Of a stretch of DNA of 64,000 nucleotides, positions 18,569-27,990 are shown one piece after another. How positions within the stretch are numbered: position 1 is the stretch's first letter; every line of letters starts with the position of its first letter. This DNA comes from Altericroceibacterium xinjiangense (GTDB taxonomy: Bacteria > Pseudomonadota > Alphaproteobacteria > Sphingomonadales > Sphingomonadaceae): the NCBI RefSeq assembly GCF_003958635.1, contig NZ_RSEK01000004.1, positions 62,001-126,000 on the forward strand. Reading direction: 5' to 3'. The notes below the pieces were generated by a model. It was given only the letters and a program-made list of their open reading frames with translations, was not told where the DNA came from and made no database searches. The position numbers and the translations under genes are program-made.

Positions 18569-19252
18569 CTATTGCTGCTTCTCGCCCTCAAAGCGCACGT
18601 TGACTTCCACTTCGCCGAAACCGGCAACCTGCAGCGGAATGGCAAGGTTCTGCCGGATCGCGTCCTTCGCGGCGGATCGGGCAAGACCGACCAGAACGGG
18701 GTTGGCCGCCTGCTGCACCGCCAGTTGCTCCGCCAGCTTGGTGTTGTCGCGCGTCAGCTTGTCCTGCGCTTCGCGGGTGATCCACGTTCCTTCGCGCAAG
18801 TACTGGGCGCGCGCCTCATCGAGATTGGGCTTGCTGATCCTCAAGGGAGGCAGCAGCACCCCCAGCGTGTTCGTTTCGGGGCTCCACGACAGCCGGTTGC
18901 GGTCCATCTGCGAAAGGTCGAGCGAATAGTCCACCCGCGCCGGGATTACCGCCACCTGCCGGGAATTGACGAGGCCGAGATAACGAGTGTCGCTGGACGA
19001 GACGACGGGTGCCAGCTGGGCGGAAAACACCGTCAGCCGGTTCTGCTTTTCGAACGTCACCAGGCTGGTAGCCAGCGGATCGCCGTTGTCCTCCGGCCCG
19101 AAGGCCTGCCAAGCGAGCCACGTGGCCAGCGCCAGCATCAGGATGAACAGCAGCCACGGCAAGGCCTGCACGCGGGCAAGCGGTTGGTCGCGGTGCGGGG
19201 GCTCGGCAACCCCGGGGGCGCGGGTTCCCTCTCGAGTCGGCTTCAGGTCCAT
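18569..19252 (-). CDS. DUF4230 domain-containing membrane-anchored protein
   Basis: A 227-aa protein with one transmembrane helix at about 33-52 (LPWLLFILMLALATWLAW), followed by a DUF4230 domain seen as LTVFSAQLAPVVSSSDTRYLGLVNSRQ and PARVDYSLDLSQMDRNRLSW. The domain faces the periplasm by prediction. The start is uncertain: ATG 19252 (MDLKPTREG) is used, while an in-frame GTG at 19294 adds 14 residues. Function is unknown in the family. It sits between nadA and a YdcH gene on the same strand. Confidence 0.8.
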   Translation of the reverse strand: MDLKPTREGTRAPGVAEPPHRDQPLARVQALPWLLFILMLALATWLAWQAFGPEDNGDPLATSLVTFEKQNRLTVFSAQLAPVVSSSDTRYLGLVNSRQVAVIPARVDYSLDLSQMDRNRLSWSPETNTLGVLLPPLRISKPNLDEARAQYLREGTWITREAQDKLTRDNTKLAEQLAVQQAANPVLVGLARSAAKDAIRQNLAIPLQVAGFGEVEVNVRFEGEKQQ

Positions 19253-19306
19253 GGCCGGCAAACGGCCGAGGCCGTCTCCCCGTTCCGGTGGCACGCCGTT
19301 CCGCGT

Positions 19307-19504
19307 TTACGCGATGATGTCGGGGGTGAGGTTGTCCTCGATCAGGTAGATCTGGTCCCTCAGGCGCAGCTTGCGCTTTTTCAGCCGCGCAATCTGCAGC
19401 TGGTCCTGCCCGTCGGCCGCGGTGAGCGCGTCGATTGCGGCGTCGAGATCGCGATGCTCGATCCTGAGGGCGGCGAGCCGCTTGCGCATCTCCTCCTCGT
19501 TCAT
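19307..19504 (-). CDS. YdcH family protein (DUF465)
   Basis: A 65-aa helical-hairpin protein. The ATG at 19504 (MNEEEMRKRLAALRIEHRDLD) is chosen over the longer frame because the upstream residues are of noncoding type. The C-terminal LKKRKLRLRDQIYLIED is the DUF465 signature. Function unknown; the family is small, cytosolic and common in proteobacteria. A second, shorter DUF465 gene starts 183 bp away on the opposite strand. Confidence 0.88.
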   Translation of the reverse strand: MNEEEMRKRLAALRIEHRDLDAAIDALTAADGQDQLQIARLKKRKLRLRDQIYLIEDNLTPDIIA

Positions 19505-19687
19505 CGAATTTCCGCTCCCGTATCCCTGACGCACGCCGTCCCCGGCTGCGTGCGTCCTGCCGCACCCCGGTTGCCCTCTAGGTCGATTGTGATCTGATAA
19601 CAATCGGGCGCTGCGCTTCATCCCGAGTCGTCGGACGAGCGGCGCAGGCCAAAGGGGGCATCAATCCCTTACATAGGAGGAAAGCGA

Positions 19688-19843
19688 ATGGAATCTCCAC
19701 ACGTCGCAGCTCTTCAGGCCAAGCATCAAGGGCTGGAACGCCGGATCCGGGAAGAGATGAACCGACCGGCACCCGATGTGGACACCCTTCAATCGCTTAA
19801 AAAGCAGAAGCTCAGGATCAAGGAAGCGATCACGCACACCTGA
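19688..19843 (+). CDS. YdcH family protein (DUF465), 51 aa
   Basis: An ATG frame after a strong AGGAGG site. The sequence MESPHVAALQAKHQGLE and then SLKKQKLRIKEAI is the DUF465 core, two helices with a basic LKKxKLxIKE end. It is a divergent paralogue of the gene ending at 19307; the two are back to back with starts 183 bp apart. It is below the usual gene-finder length limit but well supported by the ribosome binding site and family motif. Confidence 0.88.
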   Translation: MESPHVAALQAKHQGLERRIREEMNRPAPDVDTLQSLKKQKLRIKEAITHT

Positions 19844-19995
19844 GTTGCTGAGGTCGCATTCGGATGGGCGGCGCCGACGCAGTGCGCCGCCCGTTCTCCT
19901 GCCCCCTTTTCGCGCTGTTTCGATTGATCGTACACGGGTGACGAGCGCAGGCTTTCAATTCCCATGATCGTATTCATGCGATAGGCACGGAGCCT

Positions 19996-22266
19996 ATGAC
20001 CGCTGTTGCCTCTGCCCGCTCCATCCTGACCCAGCTTCACGAATTGATGGCTTCGCGCATGCACGCGCAGGGCAAGCTCAACCAGGTGGTCGACATCATC
20101 GGCGAAGCGCTGTCGAGCGAGGTCTGCTCGATTTATCTGCTGCGTGAGGGAATGCTTGAGCTGTACGCCACGCGCGGCCTCAACCAGGATGCGGTCCACG
20201 TCACCCGGATGGCAATCAGCGAAGGGCTGACCGGCACGATCGCGCAGAACGTCGAAACGCTGAACCTTGCCGAGGCCGCTGCGCATCCAGAGTTCCAGTA
20301 CCGCCCCGAAACAGGCGAGGAGAAGTTCCACTCCTTCGCCGGCGTGCCGATCGTCCGGCGCGAACGGGCAGTCGGCGTGCTTACCGTCCAGCATGTCGAC
20401 CCGCGGCGGTATGACGAAGTGGAGATCGAGGCGCTGCAGACGGTCGCCATGGTCCTGGCCGAACTGATCCACAACGCCGGGCTGGTCGATGACGAGGGAG
20501 CCTCCGGCTTGTCGCCCGCTCACTCGGGGCAGGAGATTCTCCACGGGCTCACCCTTGTGAGTGGACTCGCATCCGGCAACGCGGTGTTCCACCAGCCGCG
20601 CGTCACGATCGAACACACTGTGGCGGAAGATACCGAGACGGAGCGGCAGCGCGTCTACCTTGCGTTCGACAAGATGCGTGAGCAGATCGACACGATGACC
20701 AACCAGGCCGAATTCGGCGTGGGCGGGGAGCACGAGGAAGTGCTCGAGACCTACAAGATGTTCGCCTACGACGAAGGCTGGTCCCGCCGGATCAACGAAG
20801 CGATCGATTCCGGGCTGACAGCTGAAGCGGCCATCGAGCGAGTCCAGCAGCGCACCCGGATGCGAATGCGCCAGATCGACGATCCGCTGCTGGCGGATCG
20901 GATGCATGACCTGGAAGACTTGTCGAACCGCCTGCTGCGGATCGTCTCCGGGCAGCTCGGCACCGCGGCCAGCACCGGCCTGCGCGGCGACACGATCCTG
21001 ATCGCCAGGAACCTCGGCCCGGCCGAATTGCTGGAATACGACAAGCGGCGCCTGAAAGGCGTCGTGCTGGAGGAAGGGTCGCTCACTGCCCACGTGGTGA
21101 TCGTCGCCCGGGCGATGGGCGTCCCGGTCGTGGGCCGGGTGCGCAACCTTCGGGGGCTGATCCGGGAAGGGGACCCGATGCTGCTCGACGGCAGCGCCGG
21201 GCAAGTCACCCTGCGTCCGCTGCCGGGCATGATCGATACGTTCGAGACGCGATTCGCCCGCAGCAAGCAACGCCAGGCGGCTTACGCCAAACTGCGCGAC
21301 GTGGAGCCGTTCACCCGCGACGGGCAGCGGGTGCAGGTGATGATGAACGCAGGGCTCAGGGACGATATCCCGATGCTGAGCCTGACGGGCGCGGACGGCA
21401 TCGGCTTGTTCCGCACCGAGTTCCAGTTCCTGGTCTCGGCGGCACTGCCGCAGCGCGAACGGCAGATGCGGCTTTACCGCGACGTGCTCGAGGCGGCCGG
21501 AAAGAAGCCGGTGATCTTCCGCACGGTGGACATCGGGGGCGACAAGTCGCTGCCGTACTTGCGCAGCGAAAGCTCGCGCGAGGACGAGAACCCCGCGATG
21601 GGCTGGCGCGCGCTGCGGCTCGCGCTGGAACGCGAAGGCCTGCTGAAGTCGCAGGCCCGCGCCCTGATCGAAGCTGCCGCGGGAAAGACGCTGAACGTCA
21701 TGTTCCCGATGGTGTCCGAACCCTGGGAATTCGATGCCGCGCACGCGGTGTTCCAGGCGCAGCTTGCCTTCCTGAAGCGGCAGAAGCGCAGGCTGCCACA
21801 GGAAATCCGCTATGGCGTGATGCTGGAAGTGCCCTCGCTGGCAGAAATGCTCGATGTCCTGATGCCGAAGCTGTCGTTCATCTCGATCGGCACGAACGAT
21901 CTTACCCAGTTCCTGTTCGCGGCCGACCGGGCCAATCCCAAGCTGGCGGAACGGTACGACTGGCTCAGCCCCTCGATCCTGCGCTTCATCCGCCGGGTGG
22001 TCGGCAGCACGACAGGTTACCCGGTGGACCTCGGCGTTTGCGGGGAAATGGGTGGACGCCGGCTGGAGGCGCTGGCCCTGATCGGGATCGGCTTGCGGCG
22101 GTTCTCGATCACCCCCGCGGCGGTCGGACCGATCAAGGAACTGGTCCGCAAGGTAGACACTGCGGAAATCGGCGCGGCCATGTCGGCCTGGCTCGCTGCC
22201 CCGCCGCCGGACCTGCGCGCCGCCCTGCAGCAGTGGGCCGAAGATCGCGATATCGAGGTGGAATAA
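19996..22266 (+). CDS. ptsP: phosphoenolpyruvate-protein phosphotransferase PtsP (nitrogen PTS enzyme I)
   Basis: A 756-aa protein: N-terminal GAF domain (about 15-165), then the EI domains. The phosphorylated histidine is H366 in EGSLTAHVVIVARAMGVP. The PEP-binding barrel includes IGLFRTEFQFL, FRTVDIGGDKSLPY and GTNDLTQFLFAADR, and the reactive-cysteine segment is VDLGVCGEMGG. It starts the EINtr-NPr-EIIANtr relay that regulates nitrogen, potassium and envelope functions rather than importing sugar. ptsO and ptsN are not in the window. Confidence 0.95.
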   Translation: MTAVASARSILTQLHELMASRMHAQGKLNQVVDIIGEALSSEVCSIYLLREGMLELYATRGLNQDAVHVTRMAISEGLTGTIAQNVETLNLAEAAAHPEFQYRPETGEEKFHSFAGVPIVRRERAVGVLTVQHVDPRRYDEVEIEALQTVAMVLAELIHNAGLVDDEGASGLSPAHSGQEILHGLTLVSGLASGNAVFHQPRVTIEHTVAEDTETERQRVYLAFDKMREQIDTMTNQAEFGVGGEHEEVLETYKMFAYDEGWSRRINEAIDSGLTAEAAIERVQQRTRMRMRQIDDPLLADRMHDLEDLSNRLLRIVSGQLGTAASTGLRGDTILIARNLGPAELLEYDKRRLKGVVLEEGSLTAHVVIVARAMGVPVVGRVRNLRGLIREGDPMLLDGSAGQVTLRPLPGMIDTFETRFARSKQRQAAYAKLRDVEPFTRDGQRVQVMMNAGLRDDIPMLSLTGADGIGLFRTEFQFLVSAALPQRERQMRLYRDVLEAAGKKPVIFRTVDIGGDKSLPYLRSESSREDENPAMGWRALRLALEREGLLKSQARALIEAAAGKTLNVMFPMVSEPWEFDAAHAVFQAQLAFLKRQKRRLPQEIRYGVMLEVPSLAEMLDVLMPKLSFISIGTNDLTQFLFAADRANPKLAERYDWLSPSILRFIRRVVGSTTGYPVDLGVCGEMGGRRLEALALIGIGLRRFSITPAAVGPIKELVRKVDTAEIGAAMSAWLAAPPPDLRAALQQWAEDRDIEVE

Positions 22267-22351
22267 CACCTGCCCGCCAAGAGGTGCTTGACTTGTATGG
22301 CCCGCACCCCTTCTGTCGCACGGGGTCAAGCGCATCACATTACAGGACGAG

Positions 22352-23212
22352 ATGGCAGAGGAAATCGCCGAGCATCGCGAGAACGCAACCGTTCACTCCG
22401 TCGGCGCGCAATTGCGCGCCGCGCGCGAGGAAAGGGAGCTGAGCCTCCCGGACGTTGCCGCCGAAACCCGCATTCCGCTGCGGCATCTGGAATCGATCGA
22501 GGCGGGGGACTTCGGCAGCTTGCCGGGGCGGACCTACGCGGTCGGTTTTTCCAAGACCTACGCGCAGGTGGTCGGGCTCGATCCGGAAGCGATTGCCGGG
22601 ATGGTCCGGGCTGAGCTGAACTCGCAGCAGCCGACCCGGGTCTATCGCCCGTCGTATGAGCCGGGCGATCCTGCCCGCGTTCCTTCCGCCCGGATCGGCT
22701 GGATCGTCGCAATCCTGTTCCTGCTGCTGCTGGTGGCCGGGTTCTTCTTCTTCCGCCCGATGTTCGCCCCGGCCGCGCAGTTGCCGCCGATCGAGGAGGA
22801 AGTGCAGGAGCCGACTCCCGGTGCGCAGCCGCTTCCCGGTACCGTCGCAGCGGATCCGGCGCAGCCTGCAACCAGCGGACCGGTGGTGTTCACCGCGCTG
22901 GAAGACGGCGTCTGGGTCCGGTTCTATACCGCCGGTGGACAGCAGCTGCTGGAAAAGGAAATGGCGGAAGGGGAAACCTTTACCGTCCCGCAGGACGCGG
23001 ACCAGCCGCGGGTGTGGACCGGCCGTCCCGACGCGCTGCGGATTACCGTCGGTGGGCGTGAACTGCCCAAGCTTTCCGAGGAGCAGAGGGTGATGCGCGA
23101 CGTGCCGATCACGGCCGAGGCGCTGCTGGCCCGCGGCGGAGCAGCGCCATCGCCTCAGGCGTCGCCGGCAACCCAAACGTCGGCAGCGCCGCAAACGTCG
23201 CCGGCAACCTGA
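22352..23212 (+). CDS. rodZ: RodZ-like protein: helix-turn-helix, membrane anchor, DUF4115
   Basis: A 286-aa bitopic protein. An N-terminal cytosolic HTH at about 17-80 (LRAAREERELSLPDVAAETRI, LPGRTYAVGFSKTYA) precedes one transmembrane helix at about 111-130 (IGWIVAILFLLLLVAGFFFF), then a proline/alanine linker and a periplasmic DUF4115 domain (VRFYTAGGQQLLEKEMAEGETF). This is the RodZ layout; RodZ links MreB to the cell-wall elongation machinery. The C-terminal ~20 residues are a repetitive QASPATQTSAAPQTSPAT tail. Confidence 0.85.
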   Translation: MAEEIAEHRENATVHSVGAQLRAAREERELSLPDVAAETRIPLRHLESIEAGDFGSLPGRTYAVGFSKTYAQVVGLDPEAIAGMVRAELNSQQPTRVYRPSYEPGDPARVPSARIGWIVAILFLLLLVAGFFFFRPMFAPAAQLPPIEEEVQEPTPGAQPLPGTVAADPAQPATSGPVVFTALEDGVWVRFYTAGGQQLLEKEMAEGETFTVPQDADQPRVWTGRPDALRITVGGRELPKLSEEQRVMRDVPITAEALLARGGAAPSPQASPATQTSAAPQTSPAT

Positions 23213-23303
23213 TATTCGACAGACAGTCTGGGCCAACAGCCCCCGCCGTTCAGGCGCTGTTCCGGCCTGCCGGAGCATCCACGGCGTGATTCGGAAGGGA
23301 GAA

Positions 23304-24254
23304 ATGGAAGCAATGGCAACCGGTTGGGCACGATCGCGGGCAATCCTCGCCAGCCTGGCGCTGGCGGGCACGGCGCTGACGGCATTGCCGGGAACGGCCG
23401 CGGCCCAGGAAGACGCGCGGCTGCGCAAGCTTGAGGCGGAAGTCCGCGCGCTGCAGCGCCAGGTCTTCCCCGGCGCCGACGGCAAGTACTTCACGCCGGA
23501 GATTACCCCGGCCACGCCAGCCCCGTCCCAGCCTGCGGGCACGCCGTCGACCAGCGCCGTGACCGATATTCTTTCCCGGCTGGACGCGGTTGAATCCCAG
23601 CTTTCCCGCCTGACTGCCGCAACCGAGATCAACGCGAACGCGATGGTCCGGCTGGAAGAGCGGATCGACGCGCTGGAAGCCCGGCCGGTGGCTCCCGCTT
23701 CCCCGGTGGAGCAGCCGAGCGGCGTGATCCCGGTTCCGGGCACCTCGGCCGCGCGCGGCGCCGCCACACCTCCTGCCGCCGCGCAGGCGCCCGCAAGACC
23801 GGCCGCGCCGAGCGCGGAGCGGCTGGCCCGGGTGCAGGCGATCGCCAAGCCGGACACGGGCGACGCCGGTGACGACGAATACACCTATGGCTTCCGCTTG
23901 TGGGAAGCCGGGCTGTTTCCGGAGGCGCAGCAGCAATTGAAGCTGTTCCTCGATCGTTATCCCAGCCACGCGCGCGCGACATTTGGCCGCAACCTGCTGG
24001 GCCGCGCCTATCTGGACGATGGCAAGCCGAAGGAAGCGGCGGTGTACTTCCTCCAGAACTATCAGGCCGACAAGCAGGCAGCGCGCGGACCGGACAGCCT
24101 GCTGTTTCTGGCCGAAACGATGATTGCGATGAACGACACCAGCCGCGCCTGCATCGCGCTGGCCGAATTCGGGGACACGTATCCGGGCCTCGCCACCGGA
24201 CGCCTGCGGGACCAGTATGAGGCAAACCGCACGAAGGTCACCTGCACCCGCTGA
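23304..24254 (+). CDS. cpoB: CpoB/YbgF-like periplasmic protein (coiled coil plus TPR)
   Basis: A 316-aa protein with a Sec signal ([21 protein letters not shown]), a heptad-rich coiled coil at about 36-125, an alanine/proline linker and C-terminal TPRs (LWEAGLFPEAQQQLKLFLDRYPSHARATFGR). CpoB coordinates outer-membrane constriction with peptidoglycan synthesis together with Tol-Pal, but no tol or pal gene lies nearby. ATG 23304 is chosen because GGGAG precedes it; the open frame extends to a GTG six codons upstream. The last 38 bp overlap tilS. Confidence 0.83.
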   Translation: MEAMATGWARSRAILASLALAGTALTALPGTAAAQEDARLRKLEAEVRALQRQVFPGADGKYFTPEITPATPAPSQPAGTPSTSAVTDILSRLDAVESQLSRLTAATEINANAMVRLEERIDALEARPVAPASPVEQPSGVIPVPGTSAARGAATPPAAAQAPARPAAPSAERLARVQAIAKPDTGDAGDDEYTYGFRLWEAGLFPEAQQQLKLFLDRYPSHARATFGRNLLGRAYLDDGKPKEAAVYFLQNYQADKQAARGPDSLLFLAETMIAMNDTSRACIALAEFGDTYPGLATGRLRDQYEANRTKVTCTR

Positions 24255-25185
24255 TCCGGCTGCCCGCTTTGCAAAGCGGCTGGCGCGGCTCTGGCCCGAA
24301 GGCGGGCGGATCGGACTTGCCGTTTCGGGCGGGGCAGACAGTCTCGCCCTGCTGCTGCTCGCCCAGAAGGCCATCCCCCACCGGTTCGCCGTCGCCACTG
24401 TCGACCACGGGCTGAGAGCGGAAGCGGCGGCGGAATGTGCTGGTGTCGCGCAAGTCTGCGCGGCGCGCGGGATCGCATGCGAGGTCCTGACCGTCACCGT
24501 CGCGCCCGGCAACGTTCAGGACCGCGCCCGGCACGCGCGCTACGCGGCGCTGTCCGACTGGCTGATCCGGCACGATCTTTGCGCACTCGCCACTGCTCAC
24601 CACGCCGACGACCAGGCCGAAACGCTGCTGATGCGGCTCAATCGGGCAAGCGGGACCGGCGGTCTTGCGGGAGTGCGGGAGCGTGGGAGAGTGCCGGGAA
24701 GCGAAATCCCGCTGCTGCGGCCGCTGCTGGGCTTCCGCCGAACGGAGCTTGAGGCGATCGTCAGCGCGGCCGCGCTGGACCCGGTGCGCGATCCCAGCAA
24801 CGCCGATGAGCGGTTTGACCGGGTGCAGATCCGTCAGGCACTTGCCGATGCCGACTGGCTCGACCCGGCGGCTCTTGCCCGAAGTGCGGCGCATCTTGCC
24901 GAGGCCGAGGACGCGCTGGACTGGGCTGCCGCGCGCGAGTGGGCAGAGAACGTCGCCTGCACCGAGGAGACCATCCGTTACCGTCCCGCCGCGCCGAACG
25001 CGATCGCGCTGCGAATCGCGGCGCGGGCGATGGCCCGGTTCGGCGCCACTCCGCGCGGAAGCGAACTCGCCCGGCTGGTCGAGCGCCTGCACGCGGGCGA
25101 AGGCGGGAATGTTGCCGGAGTGATGGTCCGGCCCGAAGGCGATGCATGGCTGTTTTGCCGCGAACCGGCGCGCCGGACCGGCTGA
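24217..25185 (+). CDS. tilS: tRNA(Ile)-lysidine synthetase
   Basis: A 322-aa N-type ATP pyrophosphatase with the P-loop SGGADS at 37-42, followed by ATVDHGLRAEAAAE and ATAHHADDQAETLLMRL. It attaches lysine to C34 of the CAT-anticodon isoleucine tRNA, so it is essential. The short form without the long C-terminal domains is usual in alphaproteobacteria. It starts 38 bp inside cpoB in another frame, implying coupled translation. Confidence 0.93.
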   Translation: MRQTARRSPAPADPAARFAKRLARLWPEGGRIGLAVSGGADSLALLLLAQKAIPHRFAVATVDHGLRAEAAAECAGVAQVCAARGIACEVLTVTVAPGNVQDRARHARYAALSDWLIRHDLCALATAHHADDQAETLLMRLNRASGTGGLAGVRERGRVPGSEIPLLRPLLGFRRTELEAIVSAAALDPVRDPSNADERFDRVQIRQALADADWLDPAALARSAAHLAEAEDALDWAAAREWAENVACTEETIRYRPAAPNAIALRIAARAMARFGATPRGSELARLVERLHAGEGGNVAGVMVRPEGDAWLFCREPARRTG

Positions 25186-25198
25186 TCGCCTGCCGACG

Positions 25199-26179
25199 TC
25201 ACATCAGGGTGGCGAGATGCTCCCGCGAGAAAGCCGCCGCGGCGCCGAACAAGCCGGGCTGCGGATGGGCGATCAGCTTGACCGGAATGCCGGCCATCAT
25301 CTGCTCATAGCGTCCCTTGTAGCGGAACCGGCTGGCGAAACCCGACTGAGGCAGGATCGCCTTCAGCCGCAAGCCGAGACCGCCTGCGAGCACTACGGCC
25401 GACGCGCCGTGGGCCAGCGCATAGTCCCCCGAGACGCTGCCGAGAGCGAGGCAGAACCGGTCGATTGCCGCCGAACATAGCGCGTCCTCATTGGCGAGGC
25501 CGCGTTCCCAGATCGTCCGGTCGTCCAGATCCTCGATCTTGCGGTGCTCCATCGAGGCGAGGGTGGCGTGGATGTCCACAATGCCGGGGCCGGAGACGAT
25601 CCGTTCGGTCGAAACGCGGCGGTGCCGGGCGCGCAGCCGGGCAAGAATCGCGTCGTCGATGTGATCGACGGGCGCGAAATCGATGTGCCCGCCCTCGGTC
25701 GCCTGAACATGGTAGCTGCCCGGGAAGCGATGAAGATGGGCAACCCCCAGCCCGGTGCCTGGGCCGATCACGCTGACCGTGCCGGACGACGGCAGCGGCT
25801 TGTCCGGTCCGGTGATCGGTACGAACTGGTCCTCGTCCGCACGCGCCACTGCGTGGGCGACCGCGCCGAAATCGTTGATCACCGTAAAACGATCGACCCC
25901 GAGCTGCTCATCGATTTGCCCGGTGCGGATCACCCAGCTGTTGTTGGTCATGCGGATCGTCTCGCCGGTGACCGGCCCGGCGATGGCAATCGCGGCGGCG
26001 CGCGGCAGGGTACGGCCGGTGCGGCTTTCGAACTCCTCCCAGGCGGTCTGCAGGCTGACGAAGTCGCTCGTCTTGAGCGTGACGGGGTCGCCAAGGGCAA
26101 TCGTGCCGTCTTCCGCCACCGAAGTCAGCGCGAAGCGGGCGTGGGTGCCTCCGATATCGAGCGCGACGAGTTCGGTCAT
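25199..26179 (-). CDS. glk: glucokinase
   Basis: A 326-aa ATP-dependent hexokinase of the bacterial Glk family. It has the phosphate-1 motif [13 protein letters not shown] at the N-terminus, [13 protein letters not shown] with the catalytic aspartate, and [12 protein letters not shown]. Its ATG overlaps the stop of edd by 4 bp, making it the last gene of zwf-edd-glk. It feeds glucose 6-phosphate to the Entner-Doudoroff enzymes encoded just upstream. Confidence 0.95.
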   Translation of the reverse strand: MTELVALDIGGTHARFALTSVAEDGTIALGDPVTLKTSDFVSLQTAWEEFESRTGRTLPRAAAIAIAGPVTGETIRMTNNSWVIRTGQIDEQLGVDRFTVINDFGAVAHAVARADEDQFVPITGPDKPLPSSGTVSVIGPGTGLGVAHLHRFPGSYHVQATEGGHIDFAPVDHIDDAILARLRARHRRVSTERIVSGPGIVDIHATLASMEHRKIEDLDDRTIWERGLANEDALCSAAIDRFCLALGSVSGDYALAHGASAVVLAGGLGLRLKAILPQSGFASRFRYKGRYEQMMAGIPVKLIAHPQPGLFGAAAAFSREHLATLM

Positions 26180-27990
26180 AGTCCCGCCGCCGCCAGCATG
26201 GCCGATCCCCCGCGCTCCGCCTCATCGGCGTCTGCGCGGAACATGGCGAACAATTCGCGGGCCGTGCCCATCTGCGCCTCCGGCGCGGGGGCGGGATCGC
26301 GCAGCGCAAGATCGGCGGCGGTCGAGAGCACTCCCTCGTCGGCCGAAACCCGGATCAGGTCGCCATCGCGCAGGCGCGACAACGGGCCGCCTCCGTTGGC
26401 CTCGGGCGAACAGTGGATCGCCATCGGCACTTTCCCGCTCGCGCCCGACATGCGCCCGTCGGTGACCAACGCGACTTTCTGCCCCCGGTCCTGCATCACG
26501 CCGAGCACCGGAGTGAGCGTGTGCAATTCGGGCATTCCGTTCGCGCGCGGTCCCTGGAAGCGGACAACGATGACCACGTCCCCGTCCAGTTCGCCCGCGG
26601 TGAAAGCCTGGGCGACCGCGTGCTGGGATTCGAACACCCGTGCCGGAGCCTCGATCGTCCAGCGTTCCGGTTCGACCGCGCTGGTCTTGAAGCAGGCGCG
26701 GCCGAGATTGCCTTCGACCAGCCGCATCCCGCCGTCGGGCTGGAACGGGTCGGACGCCGTGCGCAGGACCGTTTCGTCCCCGCTCGTCCCGCATGCGCGC
26801 CAGGCAAGCTCGCCTTCATCCAGCCACGGTTCCTGCGCGAAGTCATCCAGGCTGTCTCCCCCTGCCGTCACGATATCGCGGTGGATCAGCCCGGCGTCGA
26901 TCAGCTGCCGGGTCACGAAGCCGATCCCTCCTGCGTCCTGGAACTGGTTAACATCCGCCGTCCCGTTCGGATAGACCCGTGCAATCAACGGAGTCACGTG
27001 GCTCAGTTCCGCCATGTCGGTCCAGTCGATGCGAACGCCCGCGGCGCGCGCGAAGGCGGGGATATGGATCGCGTGGTTGGTCGATCCGCCGGTAGCCAGC
27101 AAGCCGACCGCCGCGTTGACGATCGCCTTTTCATCGACGCAGGCGGACAGCGGGCGGTAATCGTTGCCGTCCCGGGTGATCGCGGAAAGCCGGTGGACCG
27201 CGGCCCGGGTCAGCGCCTGGCGCAGCGGAGTTCCCGGCGGGATGAAGGCAGCGCCCGGGACGTGCAGCCCCATCAATTCCATCATCATCTGGTTGGAATT
27301 TGCCGTGCCGTAGAACGTGCAGGTACCGGACGTGTGGTAGCACTGGCTTTCCATCTCCAGCAGTTCCGCCCGGGTGGCTTTCCCTTGCGCGTAAAGCTGG
27401 CGGACCTTCTGCTTTTCCTTGTTGCCGAGGCCGGTCGGCATCGGGCCGCCGGGCACGAACAGCGCGGGGAGCCAGCCAAAGCGCAAGGCGCCCATCAGCA
27501 GGCCCGGCACGATCTTGTCGCAAATCCCCAGCAGGGCCACGGCATCGTACATCGCGTGGGACAAGCCGACAGCCGCCGACAGCGCGATCACGTCCCGGCT
27601 GAACAGCGACAATTCCATCCCCGCCTGTCCTTGCGTCACCCCGTCGCACATTGCGGGGGTCGCCCCGGCGACTTGCGCCGTCGCGCCAACTTCGCGCGCC
27701 CAGACCTTCATCTGCGGGGGAAAGGCGGCATAAGGCTGATGCGCGGAAATCGTGTCATTGTAAGCAGTGATGATCCCGATGTTCGGGCCCTGGCGCGTCG
27801 CGATCGAGGCCTTGTCCTCCCCCGCAGCGGCAAAGCCGTGGGCGAGGTTCGAACACGGCAGCGCGGTGTTCCGGTCGCGGTGCCGGTCCCCTTCTTCCGC
27901 CATCAGGGAGAGATAGGCCCGGCGGCTGTCGCGCGACCGTTCGATAATCCGGTCGGTCACGCGTTCTACTGTCGGGTGGATTCTAGTCAT
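26176..27990 (-). CDS. edd: 6-phosphogluconate dehydratase
   Basis: A 604-aa IlvD/Edd-family dehydratase with iron-sulfur cysteines in [13 protein letters not shown] and [12 protein letters not shown], which produces 2-keto-3-deoxy-6-phosphogluconate. Length is standard for Edd. It overlaps zwf by 8 bp at its start and glk by 4 bp at its end, giving a tightly coupled operon. The next enzyme, eda (KDPG aldolase), is not in this cluster or the window. Confidence 0.96.
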   Translation of the reverse strand: MTRIHPTVERVTDRIIERSRDSRRAYLSLMAEEGDRHRDRNTALPCSNLAHGFAAAGEDKASIATRQGPNIGIITAYNDTISAHQPYAAFPPQMKVWAREVGATAQVAGATPAMCDGVTQGQAGMELSLFSRDVIALSAAVGLSHAMYDAVALLGICDKIVPGLLMGALRFGWLPALFVPGGPMPTGLGNKEKQKVRQLYAQGKATRAELLEMESQCYHTSGTCTFYGTANSNQMMMELMGLHVPGAAFIPPGTPLRQALTRAAVHRLSAITRDGNDYRPLSACVDEKAIVNAAVGLLATGGSTNHAIHIPAFARAAGVRIDWTDMAELSHVTPLIARVYPNGTADVNQFQDAGGIGFVTRQLIDAGLIHRDIVTAGGDSLDDFAQEPWLDEGELAWRACGTSGDETVLRTASDPFQPDGGMRLVEGNLGRACFKTSAVEPERWTIEAPARVFESQHAVAQAFTAGELDGDVVIVVRFQGPRANGMPELHTLTPVLGVMQDRGQKVALVTDGRMSGASGKVPMAIHCSPEANGGGPLSRLRDGDLIRVSADEGVLSTAADLALRDPAPAPEAQMGTARELFAMFRADADEAERGGSAMLAAAGL

